From Paenibacillus abyssi (lineage in GTDB: Bacteria > Bacillota > Bacilli > Paenibacillales > Paenibacillaceae): DNA of 64,000 nucleotides. The notes below the pieces were generated by a model. The model was not told the DNA's origin, made no database searches, and worked only from the letters and a program-made list of their open reading frames with translations. The translations under genes and the position numbers were made by a program. The stretch lies in the NCBI RefSeq assembly GCF_014640295.1, contig NZ_BMGR01000002.1:310001-374000 (forward strand), read 5' to 3'. Below, in pieces: positions 51,893 to 59,874 of the stretch. The stretch's first letter is position 1, and every line of letters begins with the position of its first letter.

Positions 51893-52951
51893 TTACTCAA
51901 CAGCATCGGCATAACGGTTTTCCATGACATCCGCAGGTTTTGTTGAACTGGCAGCGGGGTTCGTCACTACTAATTCCTCCAACAGAAACTCGATTTCGCT
52001 TTCAGGTATGTGCAGGTCGGTCGGCCAAAGATCGTTTTCCACATAAATATCGTAAGATTGGTCAAGCACCTTATCGCCCGTCAGGTTCGTATGTTTTCCA
52101 ATGGCAGCTTTAGCGCCTTCGACATCCGTCCTTAAGAGCTTGCTGGCCTCTACAAAACCTTTCATATACGATTCGACCGCCTCCGGATATTTCTCCGCAA
52201 AAGGATGATGAACACCCATCACTCCATATTTGCCCTTGACCTCTGCAATATCGTTGGCATAAGTAATATTTTTAAGACCCAGATTATCCCCCTGGAAGTT
52301 ATTTGGCGGGAGAAGAAGGCCGGCATCAACCTTGCCTTCGCTGAGCGTCGCCAATACAGCGGCACCATTGCCTGCATATAAGATCTCCACGTCCTTGCCA
52401 ACCTCCAAGCCGGCAGAGCGAATCATCGTTTTCGTAACATAATCGACCGCTCCTCCTGGAGTTGTCGAGCCAATGGTTTTCCCTTTCAAATCTGCTAATG
52501 AAGTAATTTCTTTGGAATATAACCACATTGGGAGCTCTCCATAGGTGCCGATCACCTTGACCTTATCCGTCTTAATCGCTGCATCGACAATATTGGGTCC
52601 GGCGTGGATGATGTGCGCACTGCCAGATATAAGAGCAGCGACTGAAGCGGCCGGGTCGAGGTTAACCATCTTTACCTTCAGACCGTATTTTTCCCATAGG
52701 TTATTTTCCATTGCATAATAAATCGGACCCGATTGCACGGATTGCCCGACTGTCGCAATCGTCATCTCCACCAGCTCGGCAGGCACTTCATTTGCCCCAT
52801 CATCTGTAGAATTCCCGCCTGCAGCACCGGATGTTCCGGTGGATCCGCTGCTAGCTCCAGTATTCGCAGCAGGACTTGCATCACCACACCCCGCTAAAAT
52901 AATCAGCACAATAAACAAAAACAAGTATGATTTCTTAAATCCTTTTTTCAA
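51893..52951 (-). CDS. Orphan ABC substrate-binding lipoprotein (NMT1/SsuA-like)
   Basis: 352 residues. Lipobox IILAGC (Cys about 22), a Ser/Gly/Thr-rich linker to about 60, then a type II binding fold: ATVGQSVQSGPIYYAMENNL, GSAHIIHAGPNIVDAAIKTD, LADLKGKTIGSTTPGGAVDY and EGKVDAGLLLPPNNFQGDN. No permease or ATPase gene is adjacent; the closest set is in the cyanuric acid operon. It lies directly upstream of the nitrile hydratase genes on the same strand, so it probably delivers the nitrile or its precursor. Ligand unknown. Confidence 0.85.
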   Translation of the reverse strand: MKKGFKKSYLFLFIVLIILAGCGDASPAANTGASSGSTGTSGAAGGNSTDDGANEVPAELVEMTIATVGQSVQSGPIYYAMENNLWEKYGLKVKMVNLDPAASVAALISGSAHIIHAGPNIVDAAIKTDKVKVIGTYGELPMWLYSKEITSLADLKGKTIGSTTPGGAVDYVTKTMIRSAGLEVGKDVEILYAGNGAAVLATLSEGKVDAGLLLPPNNFQGDNLGLKNITYANDIAEVKGKYGVMGVHHPFAEKYPEAVESYMKGFVEASKLLRTDVEGAKAAIGKHTNLTGDKVLDQSYDIYVENDLWPTDLHIPESEIEFLLEELVVTNPAASSTKPADVMENRYADAVE

Positions 52952-53269
52952 TCTCTCCAGCTCCCCATGTTATTTATTTTTATTATTTATGAATATCTGC
53001 ACGCCATTTGTCCAAATGTCTATCCAACATCACTCAGTCGAATCTCCAGAATCCTCTGCAGCTCACAACCCCCTTGTGCTTCATGTTGACTAAGACTATG
53101 AGAACCCGATTAGAGCGTGGCAATAATCTCAGGATTAAAGTATCACACGAAATAACATGTGTAAATATAGTTAACATAGAAAGATAACTAAATGTGATAA
53201 GTGACGATGAATGATGAATAACGCTGAGTTCCAATGCCTTCATCACAACTTTATGTTAGTTAAGTTTAC
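52952..53269. other. Gene-free promoter region of the nitrile hydratase operon
   Basis: AT-rich DNA without a supportable gene. CGATGAATGATGA at 53205-53217 recurs as CGATGAACGACGA at 57891-57903, upstream of the second beta subunit; each is preceded by GTGATAA. The two places may share a regulator or derive from one duplicated upstream region. The decayed IS copy starts just beyond. Confidence 0.4.
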
Positions 53270-53712
53270 AATTCATTGCTATAACTGTTTCGTGTTCCGG
53301 GAATGTACTCTTGTTCTTCGTTTTTTCCAGTTTCGCTTAGATAGAGTAGATACGCTGCGTGTAGGCATAAATGATGACTTTCATGAGCATTTTGGGGTGG
53401 TAGCGATCTCGACCGCCGCCGGGTTATGCTGGAGTGAAGATCTTCATAGGTAGGCGATTGACGGCATCATTGATGACGCGGACGAGATGGTTTTCGGGGA
53501 TATCTTCCTGCAGGTCCATGGGCAAAGTAAGCTGTTCATGGTATATTCGATGTACAAAAGAAGCCTCTCCTTTGTTCATGTTTGATCGTACTTACATGCT
53601 AACAAGGAAAGGCTTCTTTTTTGTTTTTAGGATAGAGAAGGTTACGCCTAAACGAAGCAGATCGAATGGGGTTATCCCGTCGTCATCATCGATGACTTAT
53701 GGGACAGCCCCC
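53270..53712 (-). mobile_element. Decayed IS1182-family element, N-terminal transposase part
   Basis: One end is GGGGGCTGTCCCATAAGTC (53712-53694). From ATG at 53579 the minus strand reads the IS1182 transposase start: LTLPMDLQEDIPENHLVRVI, NDAVNRLPMKIFTPA, a TAA stop, then PGGGRDRYHPKMLMKVIIYA and YTQRIYS before a second stop at 53337. The remaining three quarters of the transposase are gone. AGAAGCCT...AGGCTTCT before the start is the leader hairpin common in these elements. Not active. Confidence 0.8.
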
Positions 53713-53790
53713 GACCGTCGATAAACCCCTTAATTATGATGAGTTAGAACAAATAGGGACGAGGGGTGTCCGATGAAGAATGCAATGTTC

Positions 53791-54606
53791 TTATTTCTTC
53801 CGATCAGATAAATAACGGGCCACTTCACCCACAGAGAGTACATCGCCAAATATCTTGTCGATGTCGGCCAGATTGCTTCGATGTACATTTTCATCCCGGT
53901 CTCCAACCGCCTCAGCTGGAATAATCGGGCGTATCGCATACTGGATCGTCTCCATCGCCATGGCACGGACGGCACCGCTGGTAGAAAAACCGCAGATAAT
54001 CATCGTATCGCATTCTAATTGCTGCAGCAGATCGAACAGTCCGGTCTCACTGTATAGCGAAAAAAACAGCTTGATATACACGTGCTTATCGCTGGCTCTC
54101 TGTTTGATTCGCGGATCGAGTTTAATGCTGGCCAGATCACTCGGGAGCGCCTCCGCACCGGGCACTTTTTTTATAAACAGCTGCAGCGCCGCATCATCTT
54201 CTTTAAAGTAAGAATGAGAGAAAATAACGGGCGTATCCGTTTCATGAGCGATATCAATAAGTTTGCTAATCTGCGCAATTTCCTTATCCCATTCCCCATG
54301 CATTGGCGATTCTTTATTTGTAAAGGAGGTATTGCAGTCAATCGCAACAAGAACAGGACGGCTGCCGAATCCGAACCTCCCGGAAAATCCGCGGTTCAAA
54401 TAGTAGTGTTCAATCTCGGCAGTCGAATATCGCCTTTGTCCTCCCGGCGTGTAGTAAACCTTGATGCCATACCCTTTGACTACATCGTCCTTTTCCAATC
54501 TCCTTAAAGTCGTTGGTGAAATGCCCAGCAGCTTCGCTGCTTCGTTGATAGCGACTAAGATAGCAATAACCCTCCGTTCTGACAAAGTGAAATGAATACC
54601 TAACAT
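53791..54606 (-). CDS. Regulator with MerR-type helix-turn-helix and catalytically dead isochorismatase domain
   Basis: 271 residues. Residues about 17-72 form a MerR-like DNA-binding domain (INEAAKLLGISPTTLRRLEK, then TPGGQRRYSTAEIEHYYL). Residues 80-270 align along their length with the isochorismatase-fold enzyme encoded divergently at 54765: LVAIDCNTSFT keeps the Asp, VYIKLFFSLYSET keeps the Lys, but GFSTSGAVRAMA has Ala where the enzymes have catalytic Cys (SGCVRA). The codon is clearly GCC. The domain probably binds the amidase substrate as a sensor. The start is uncertain: ATG 54606 has no good site, while GGAGGG further inside would serve a non-ATG start near residue 16. It probably controls the divergent gene. 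Confidence 0.85.
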   Translation of the reverse strand: MLGIHFTLSERRVIAILVAINEAAKLLGISPTTLRRLEKDDVVKGYGIKVYYTPGGQRRYSTAEIEHYYLNRGFSGRFGFGSRPVLVAIDCNTSFTNKESPMHGEWDKEIAQISKLIDIAHETDTPVIFSHSYFKEDDAALQLFIKKVPGAEALPSDLASIKLDPRIKQRASDKHVYIKLFFSLYSETGLFDLLQQLECDTMIICGFSTSGAVRAMAMETIQYAIRPIIPAEAVGDRDENVHRSNLADIDKIFGDVLSVGEVARYLSDRKK

Positions 54607-54677
54607 TTACCATAAAAGCAGTCTTGTAGTCAAACGGGACATTTTCACGTTATTTTAGGTGTTTTCAAAATTTTCCA

Positions 54678-54740
54678 TTGACGATAGTGAAAAAGTTAAT
54701 ATAATTATGATATAGTTTGGATAGGTTTGGGTAGGTTTTA
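54678..54740 (+). promoter_or_regulatory. Promoter of the amidase-MFS operon with tandem 10-bp repeats
   Basis: TTGACG (54678-54683), a 16-bp spacer and TATAAT (54700-54705). Just downstream GTTTGGATAG and GTTTGGGTAG are direct repeats (about 54715-54734). ATTTTCAC (about 54640) and GTGAAAAA (54687) form a distant inverted repeat across the -35 region. These are candidate sites for the MerR-isochorismatase regulator encoded on the other side. Confidence 0.6.
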
Positions 54741-54764
54741 ATATAAAGTTTAGGAGGCTAACAG

Positions 54765-55418
54765 ATGGAGCTGTTTCATAATGAGTGGCAGTTTTTCAAG
54801 GAAAGAGGATTTGGCAAAACGATCGGATTCGGACAGCGGCCCGCGGTTCTGGTTATTGATCTGATCCGGGCTTTTACCGAATATAACAATCCGAAGATGA
54901 TCTTATCCGCCAATCTGGACAGCGAGATTGAACAGACGACACGCATCTTAACAGCAGCGCGCGCTAACGGTTACCCGGTTATATTCACAACGGTCGCCTA
55001 CGAAGATAAACACTTCAAAGATGCTGGCATCTGGGCTTTGAAGCAGGGCGGGGTTGCCACACTGGATGCGGGGTCGTCGGGAGTCGAGATCGATCCGAGG
55101 CTTGACTACACAGATGAGGACAGCCTGCTGGTTAAAAAGTATGCATCGGCATTTTTTGGCACGGATCTGGTTTCCCGGCTCGTATCCGGGCAGATTGATA
55201 CGGTTATTATGACGGGATGTACAACAAGCGGCTGTGTTAGAGCATCCGCCGTCGACGCCTTGTCATACGGCTTCCGGCCGATTGTCGTTAGCGATGCCGT
55301 GGGGGATCGATCTTTAACGGCGCATCAGCAAAGCCTATTTGATCTTCAGGCGAAATACGCAGATGTCGTCACGACTGAAGAAACAATGTCCTACTTGTTG
55401 GACAGCATTAACGTGTGA
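54765..55418 (+). CDS. Isochorismatase-fold amidohydrolase (N-carbamoylsarcosine amidase-like)
   Basis: 217 residues, ATG at 54765 behind TAGGAGG. Triad complete: Asp in AVLVIDLIRAFTEYNNP (about 28), Lys in LLVKKYASAFFGTDLVSRL (about 122), Cys in TGCTTSGCVRASAVDAL (about 155). Typical length and the TTSGCVRAS signature of the N-carbamoylsarcosine amidase group. Divergent from the regulator that shares its fold, and followed 35 bp later by an MFS transporter gene, so the three form a small inducible unit: sensor, enzyme and transporter. Substrate unknown. Confidence 0.87.
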   Translation: MELFHNEWQFFKERGFGKTIGFGQRPAVLVIDLIRAFTEYNNPKMILSANLDSEIEQTTRILTAARANGYPVIFTTVAYEDKHFKDAGIWALKQGGVATLDAGSSGVEIDPRLDYTDEDSLLVKKYASAFFGTDLVSRLVSGQIDTVIMTGCTTSGCVRASAVDALSYGFRPIVVSDAVGDRSLTAHQQSLFDLQAKYADVVTTEETMSYLLDSINV

Positions 55419-55453
55419 AGGAAGACAGTCAGCGGAAAGGATAACACAAGGGA

Positions 55454-56812
55454 ATGGTCGATTTCAGGTTACTTCTCGCTGTTGCATTCGGAATTTTATT
55501 GAATCCATTGAATTCCTCCATGATTGCAGTAGCGTTATCGCGTTTGCAGGAAGAATACAGCCTTTCTTTTGCCGATTCAGCCTGGTTAATCTCTACTTAT
55601 TATTTGGCAAGCGCGATTGGTCAGCCTATCATGGGAAAGCTCAGCGACTCACTGGGGCAGAAGCGGCTGTTTATCATCGGATTATCACTTGTTGCCGCGG
55701 CCTCCATGCTGGCTCCACTGTCCCCAAGCTTCGGCTGGCTGATTGCATTTCGTATCATTCAGGCGATCGGAAGCTCCACGTTATATCCGGCCGGCATGTC
55801 CGCCGTGCGTAAAGCAATCACCAAAAAACAAGCGCAGGCCTTTAGTTTTTTAAGCATTTTCGCCTCGACGTCTGCAGCGCTGGGACCTTCTATCGGCGGA
55901 TTTTTAATCCATTATGGCGATTGGCCGGCGATTTTTCTCATCAATTTCCCTTTTATTATCGCTTCATTCCTACTCGCTTTAAAGGCATTTCCAAAGGATG
56001 AGACGGCAGACAAGAAAACATCCTTCCCGGATCCAGCCGGTATTGTGCTGTTTTCCAGCTCCATTATAAGCATGCTGCTGTTCTTATTATCATTAGATGG
56101 GAATGTCAACTGGTGGATGCTTGCATGGTGCTCAGCGTCAATCGCCGCCTTCTGTTTTCTTGAAAACAAAATGAAACATCCGTTCATTGATGTGCGGTCC
56201 TTGCGGAGTAATACAAAGGCAGCCCTTGTGTATGTGAGGTTTATCCTGGTCAACGTTTTATTTTATTCGCTCTTTTTTGGTGTTCCCTCTTATTTGCAGC
56301 ATGTACACGGTTATGAGTCGGGTCTTACAGGAATCGTTATGCTTTCTGTCGCGGGGTTCGGCGTTGTTGTTTCCCCTATAGCCGCAAGATGGATCGACCG
56401 TACCGATTCCTCCGAACCGGCGATTATAGCGGGAGCCGTATTTGCGATCACGGGGACGCTGCTGCTCTTAACCGTAAACAATCAGTCTGCGCCTATCTCT
56501 ATATTTCTGATCCTTTCCCTGTTAGGCTGCAGCAACGGCTTTAGCAGCTTGGGATTGCAGACGGCTTTATTCCGTTCCGTAGCTCCCCAAGACACAGGTG
56601 CCGCATCCGGTTTATTCATGACCTCGCGTTATCTCGGCACGATCTTATCATCCTGTCTGCTCGGCATCATTTTTAAGGATCAAATTACAACAGAACAATT
56701 TCACATTGTAGCTGTTTTAGGGGCCGGAATCTCAAGTGCCGTTCTGCTGCTGACCTTTTTCTCCTCTTCAAGAGAAGCTAGTTTAATTCAAACGTCGGAA
56801 TTTCGCCGGTAA
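55454..56812 (+). CDS. MFS transporter (DHA2-type drug/metabolite carrier)
   Basis: 452 residues, ATG at 55454 with GGAAAGGA upstream. Membrane helices cover most of the length; motif A appears in IGQPIMGKLSDSLGQKRLFI (about 54-75), motif C-like GPSIGGFLIHYGDWPAIFLI near 150. Twelve to fourteen helices, as in DHA2 exporters. Cotranscribed with the amidase gene upstream. It may export the product, or import the substrate, of that enzyme; drug efflux cannot be excluded. Confidence 0.87.
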   Translation: MVDFRLLLAVAFGILLNPLNSSMIAVALSRLQEEYSLSFADSAWLISTYYLASAIGQPIMGKLSDSLGQKRLFIIGLSLVAAASMLAPLSPSFGWLIAFRIIQAIGSSTLYPAGMSAVRKAITKKQAQAFSFLSIFASTSAALGPSIGGFLIHYGDWPAIFLINFPFIIASFLLALKAFPKDETADKKTSFPDPAGIVLFSSSIISMLLFLLSLDGNVNWWMLAWCSASIAAFCFLENKMKHPFIDVRSLRSNTKAALVYVRFILVNVLFYSLFFGVPSYLQHVHGYESGLTGIVMLSVAGFGVVVSPIAARWIDRTDSSEPAIIAGAVFAITGTLLLLTVNNQSAPISIFLILSLLGCSNGFSSLGLQTALFRSVAPQDTGAASGLFMTSRYLGTILSSCLLGIIFKDQITTEQFHIVAVLGAGISSAVLLLTFFSSSREASLIQTSEFRR

Positions 56813-56865
56813 GCGCGGGTAAGTTGCCGTTAGTGATGGTTAGATTAAACTGCGGGGGTGTTGTT

Positions 56866-57093
56866 ATGATAAGCCAACAATTAAATCTGATTACGCTGCA
56901 GGACGCAATGGATCTCATGAAGGTCAGCCGTTCCACCGTGGACCGGTGGCGCCGTTACAAACGGCTGCCTTACATTAAGATCGGAAAGGAAATTTATTTT
57001 AATAAAGAAGATTTTGAAAACTGGATTAAAAGCCACACCTATGTAGAGGAAAAAGAGTTCGATTCAAGCTATTTAACGTCCAATCGCCGTTAG
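56866..57093 (+). CDS. Small excisionase/MerR-like helix-turn-helix protein
   Basis: 75 residues from ATG at 56866, seven bases after GGGGG; an ATG at 56824 in frame has no site. One winged helix: ITLQDAMDLMKVSRSTVDRW, then YKRLPYIKIGKEIYFNKEDF. This is the HTH_17 (excisionase-type) fold of small DNA-binding proteins. Its stop overlaps the stop of the convergent nitrile hydratase beta paralogue by two bases. It could regulate the neighbouring genes or be left from a mobile element; there is no integrase nearby. Confidence 0.75.
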   Translation: MISQQLNLITLQDAMDLMKVSRSTVDRWRRYKRLPYIKIGKEIYFNKEDFENWIKSHTYVEEKEFDSSYLTSNRR

Positions 57094-57788
57094 GCTTGCT
57101 CCAAATAATCTTCCCATAACTCGATGCAAAGCGTGTCTTTGGGGGAAGCGTCTTCCCCCCATAATTCCCTTGCTTTGAACCGAACACGATAGACCGGCTG
57201 GTAGAGGCTGAGGCCTTGATCGACTCTAATATCCGGAATCGGAGAGTGTCCGTGAACGGCCTCGATAACCCCCTGCTTTCCGCGAATATACCGGGGGATA
57301 CGGGTATGCCCTAAAGTAGCCGCCAGCTTGGCTTGCACGACAGTTCCCGGCTTGTACTTCGGCGGCACCGGTTCATTCGGCGAAGCAGTTCCCGATGTCG
57401 TCTGGATTGCCGTTCTTCGATGTTGGGTGGGATTGTGGGGCCTTATGGTTCGAAATGCGGCCAAGTCCGGTTCAAAAGAAGCGCCCGGGGCGATCTGGCC
57501 CATTCTCTCCTGGATCTCCTGCTCGGTAAGGACGCCTCTCTCCATCATCATGGTTTCAAATCTTAACAGCCATAACTGATAATAGCTGGAGCCCATATAA
57601 TAAACAGGATGAATACGTTCGATGGTATGCCTGGACTCATCGATAAAATAGAGGCGGCGCTTTTTGTTAATCAGCATGGACAGCGCTCTTACCCGCCCCT
57701 CCCATCGCTCATGAAAAACGGGTTCATTCTCTTCCCGCTTCACAGGACCAAAACCATCCATACCGCCTACATCATGGATTCCGTTCAT
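57090..57788 (-). CDS. Second nitrile hydratase beta subunit, without an alpha gene
   Basis: 232 residues, full length. MNGIHDVGGMDGFGPVKREE at the start and the same blocks as the copy at 51137 (RHTIERIHPVYYMGSSYYQL; GHTRIPRYIRGKQGVIEAVH; YRVRFKARELWGEDASP). It differs throughout, most in the central linker, so the duplication is not recent. No alpha subunit lies upstream or downstream; downstream is the convergent small regulator. It may pair with the alpha subunit at 50485 to alter specificity, or act as a metal-loading or assembly protein, since nitrile hydratase activators resemble beta subunits. Confidence 0.88.
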   Translation of the reverse strand: MNGIHDVGGMDGFGPVKREENEPVFHERWEGRVRALSMLINKKRRLYFIDESRHTIERIHPVYYMGSSYYQLWLLRFETMMMERGVLTEQEIQERMGQIAPGASFEPDLAAFRTIRPHNPTQHRRTAIQTTSGTASPNEPVPPKYKPGTVVQAKLAATLGHTRIPRYIRGKQGVIEAVHGHSPIPDIRVDQGLSLYQPVYRVRFKARELWGEDASPKDTLCIELWEDYLEQA

Positions 57789-58217
57789 TCGTCCATCTCC
57801 TTCACGCTATCGTTAGTCAACAATTTACGTTTAAATTAACACACTGAAAATCTGATGTAAATCTTGCTGACATCTAGTGATAACCAAAACCGATGAACGA
57901 CGAGAAATGACGAAATTCAAAGAAATAATCTGAGTTGCTCAGCTGTTAAGACAGTATCTGTGCCAGCCAATAGTACAACGGGATGCTTGGCCCAGATCGT
58001 TCAATGCAAATAATCATGAATAGACGAACAAAAAAGAGAGGCGCCGCAGGCGCCTCACAGACTGTCGGAAAAGTCTCAACAGTCTTTTTTATGGTGGACC
58101 CGGAATCAATAAAAAGTATTCCAAATGAGCGTTTCATTATTTAGACTTCTGGGTATTTAACCTATAGAAATGAAACATAAACGTAAGCAAACCACAAGTT
58201 GGAAAGTGAGGGGCGCC
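57789..58217. other. Gene-free stretch with two back-to-back terminators
   Basis: The first part holds the promoter side of the beta paralogue, including CGATGAACGACGA at 57891. At 58029-58056 the minus strand carries GAGGCGCC-TGC-GGCGCCTC with TTTTTT, yet no minus-strand gene ends there. At 58059-58091 the plus strand carries AGACTGT...ACAGTCT with TTTTTT, also without a gene ending there. The first shares 19 bases with the terminator at 48625. They look like leftovers of a rearrangement. No further gene seen. Confidence 0.6.
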
Positions 58218-59870
58218 ATGGATTTTCCAGTCAACATCCTGATTGTAGACGATCACCCGGAAAACTTGGTTGCTATTGAGGCGGTTCTCGACAGAGAGCC
58301 CTATCATCTGGTTCGGGCATATTCCGGGATGGAGGCTTTGCGATGTTTATTGGAAGAGGAGTTTGCCGTCATTGTCATGGATGTGCAAATGCCGGGAATG
58401 GATGGGTTCGAGACGGCCAGCATCATCCGGACTCGGGAGAAAACCAAATACGTGCCAATCATCTTTATGACGGCCTCCAGCACTAAAATGGAGCATATCT
58501 TCACCGGCTATACCGTCGGCGCTATGGATTATATGACGAAACCCTTCGTTCCACAAATTTTTAAATCCAAAATCGAGGGTTACGTCAGCATGTATGAAGT
58601 GAACAAAACCCTTCAGATCCAGAGCGAAATGTTGAAGAAACAAACGAGGCAGATGGAAAAAACCAATCAGGCGCTCAGTCAAGCCAAGGAAACGGCGGAA
58701 ATCGCATCCCGCGTGAAATCGGAATTTCTGGCCATGATGAGCCATGAAATCCGGACTCCACTGAATGGGATTATTGGCATGTCGGATCTGCTTCTTGCCT
58801 CCGATTTGCCGGAAGAATACTCCGAGATGGCAGGGATCATCCACACAAGCGGCAATGCATTGCTCTCTGTCATCAACCATATCCTCGATTTTTCCAAAAT
58901 CGAGTCCGGAAAGATGGAATTGGAGGAGGAACCGTTCTCCCTTCAGCACTGCCTGATTGAAACGATTGATTTATTTACGGCCAAAATCAGGGAACGGAAT
59001 TTGGAAATGGTGGTGGTGGTTGATCCGTCGCTGCCATCTTATTTAAAAGGAGATATGAACCGCCTCCGTCAGGTGTTGAATAATTTGGTGGGCAATGCCG
59101 TAAAGTTTACGCATGAAGGCAGTGTGTACATCATGGTTAACAAGCTGGCAGAGACGGCGAATTCGCTTACGCTTGAATTTATGATTAAAGATACCGGGAT
59201 CGGAATCCCTCCGGATAAGATAAACGAACTATTTCAGCCGTTCTCCCAGTTGGATGCCTCAGCCACACGTAAGTTCGGAGGCACGGGACTCGGATTATCG
59301 ATCAGCAAATCCTTGGTTGAACTGATGGGCGGCACGATTCGGGTAGAACCGTCGAATGAATCCGGCGCAACGTTCATTTTTACGATTGCAGTCAAGCCGT
59401 TCACGGGCACAGTTCCTCCCTCCCAGCCTCCGGACGAGTCGGATCGAAAGCCGGTGAAAACGGGAATCATGATCAACAGCCATACGCCGGCTCCGATTCG
59501 TGTCTTGGTCGGGGAAGAGGACAACGTAAGCCGGAGGCTGATGAAACAAATGCTGGGGGTACTCGGCTTCTCCGCCGATATGGCGGAGAACGGCACAGAG
59601 GTGATGACAGCTTTGAAACAAACGTCTTACGACCTGCTTTTCCTTGATCTTCAAATACCATTCAAAGACGGCTGGGAGACGGTACAAGAAATAAAAACAA
59701 ATGTTTCGGACAAGCATCCTGTGATCATTGGCATGACGTCAAATATTTCCAAGGAAACGATGCAGCGGTGTCTATCCTCGGGCATGGACGATTTTATCGT
59801 TAAACCGGTTCGATTGGACGACATAAAACAGGTCATTCAAACATACGTGTTGGAAAAGGGGCAGGGTTGA
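58218..59870 (+). CDS. Hybrid sensor histidine kinase with receiver domains at both ends
   Basis: 550 residues from ATG at 58218 behind GTGAGGGG. Receiver 1 (about 5-125): [11 protein letters not shown], Asp in [15 protein letters not shown], Lys in YMTKPF. A coiled coil follows, then HisKA with [20 protein letters not shown] (His about 177) and HATPase (about 280-395: [44 protein letters not shown]). Receiver 2 (about 425-545): [12 protein letters not shown], Asp in [14 protein letters not shown], Lys in FIVKPV. No membrane helix, so cytoplasmic. The next kinase gene starts 4 bp after its stop, so they probably work in one phosphorelay. Confidence 0.9.
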   Translation: MDFPVNILIVDDHPENLVAIEAVLDREPYHLVRAYSGMEALRCLLEEEFAVIVMDVQMPGMDGFETASIIRTREKTKYVPIIFMTASSTKMEHIFTGYTVGAMDYMTKPFVPQIFKSKIEGYVSMYEVNKTLQIQSEMLKKQTRQMEKTNQALSQAKETAEIASRVKSEFLAMMSHEIRTPLNGIIGMSDLLLASDLPEEYSEMAGIIHTSGNALLSVINHILDFSKIESGKMELEEEPFSLQHCLIETIDLFTAKIRERNLEMVVVVDPSLPSYLKGDMNRLRQVLNNLVGNAVKFTHEGSVYIMVNKLAETANSLTLEFMIKDTGIGIPPDKINELFQPFSQLDASATRKFGGTGLGLSISKSLVELMGGTIRVEPSNESGATFIFTIAVKPFTGTVPPSQPPDESDRKPVKTGIMINSHTPAPIRVLVGEEDNVSRRLMKQMLGVLGFSADMAENGTEVMTALKQTSYDLLFLDLQIPFKDGWETVQEIKTNVSDKHPVIIGMTSNISKETMQRCLSSGMDDFIVKPVRLDDIKQVIQTYVLEKGQG

Positions 59871-59874
59871 GAAT

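Noticed and set aside
53434-53724. 96-residue plus-strand frame
   Set aside because: Antisense to the IS1182 transposase remnant; the minus-strand reading gives the family motifs.
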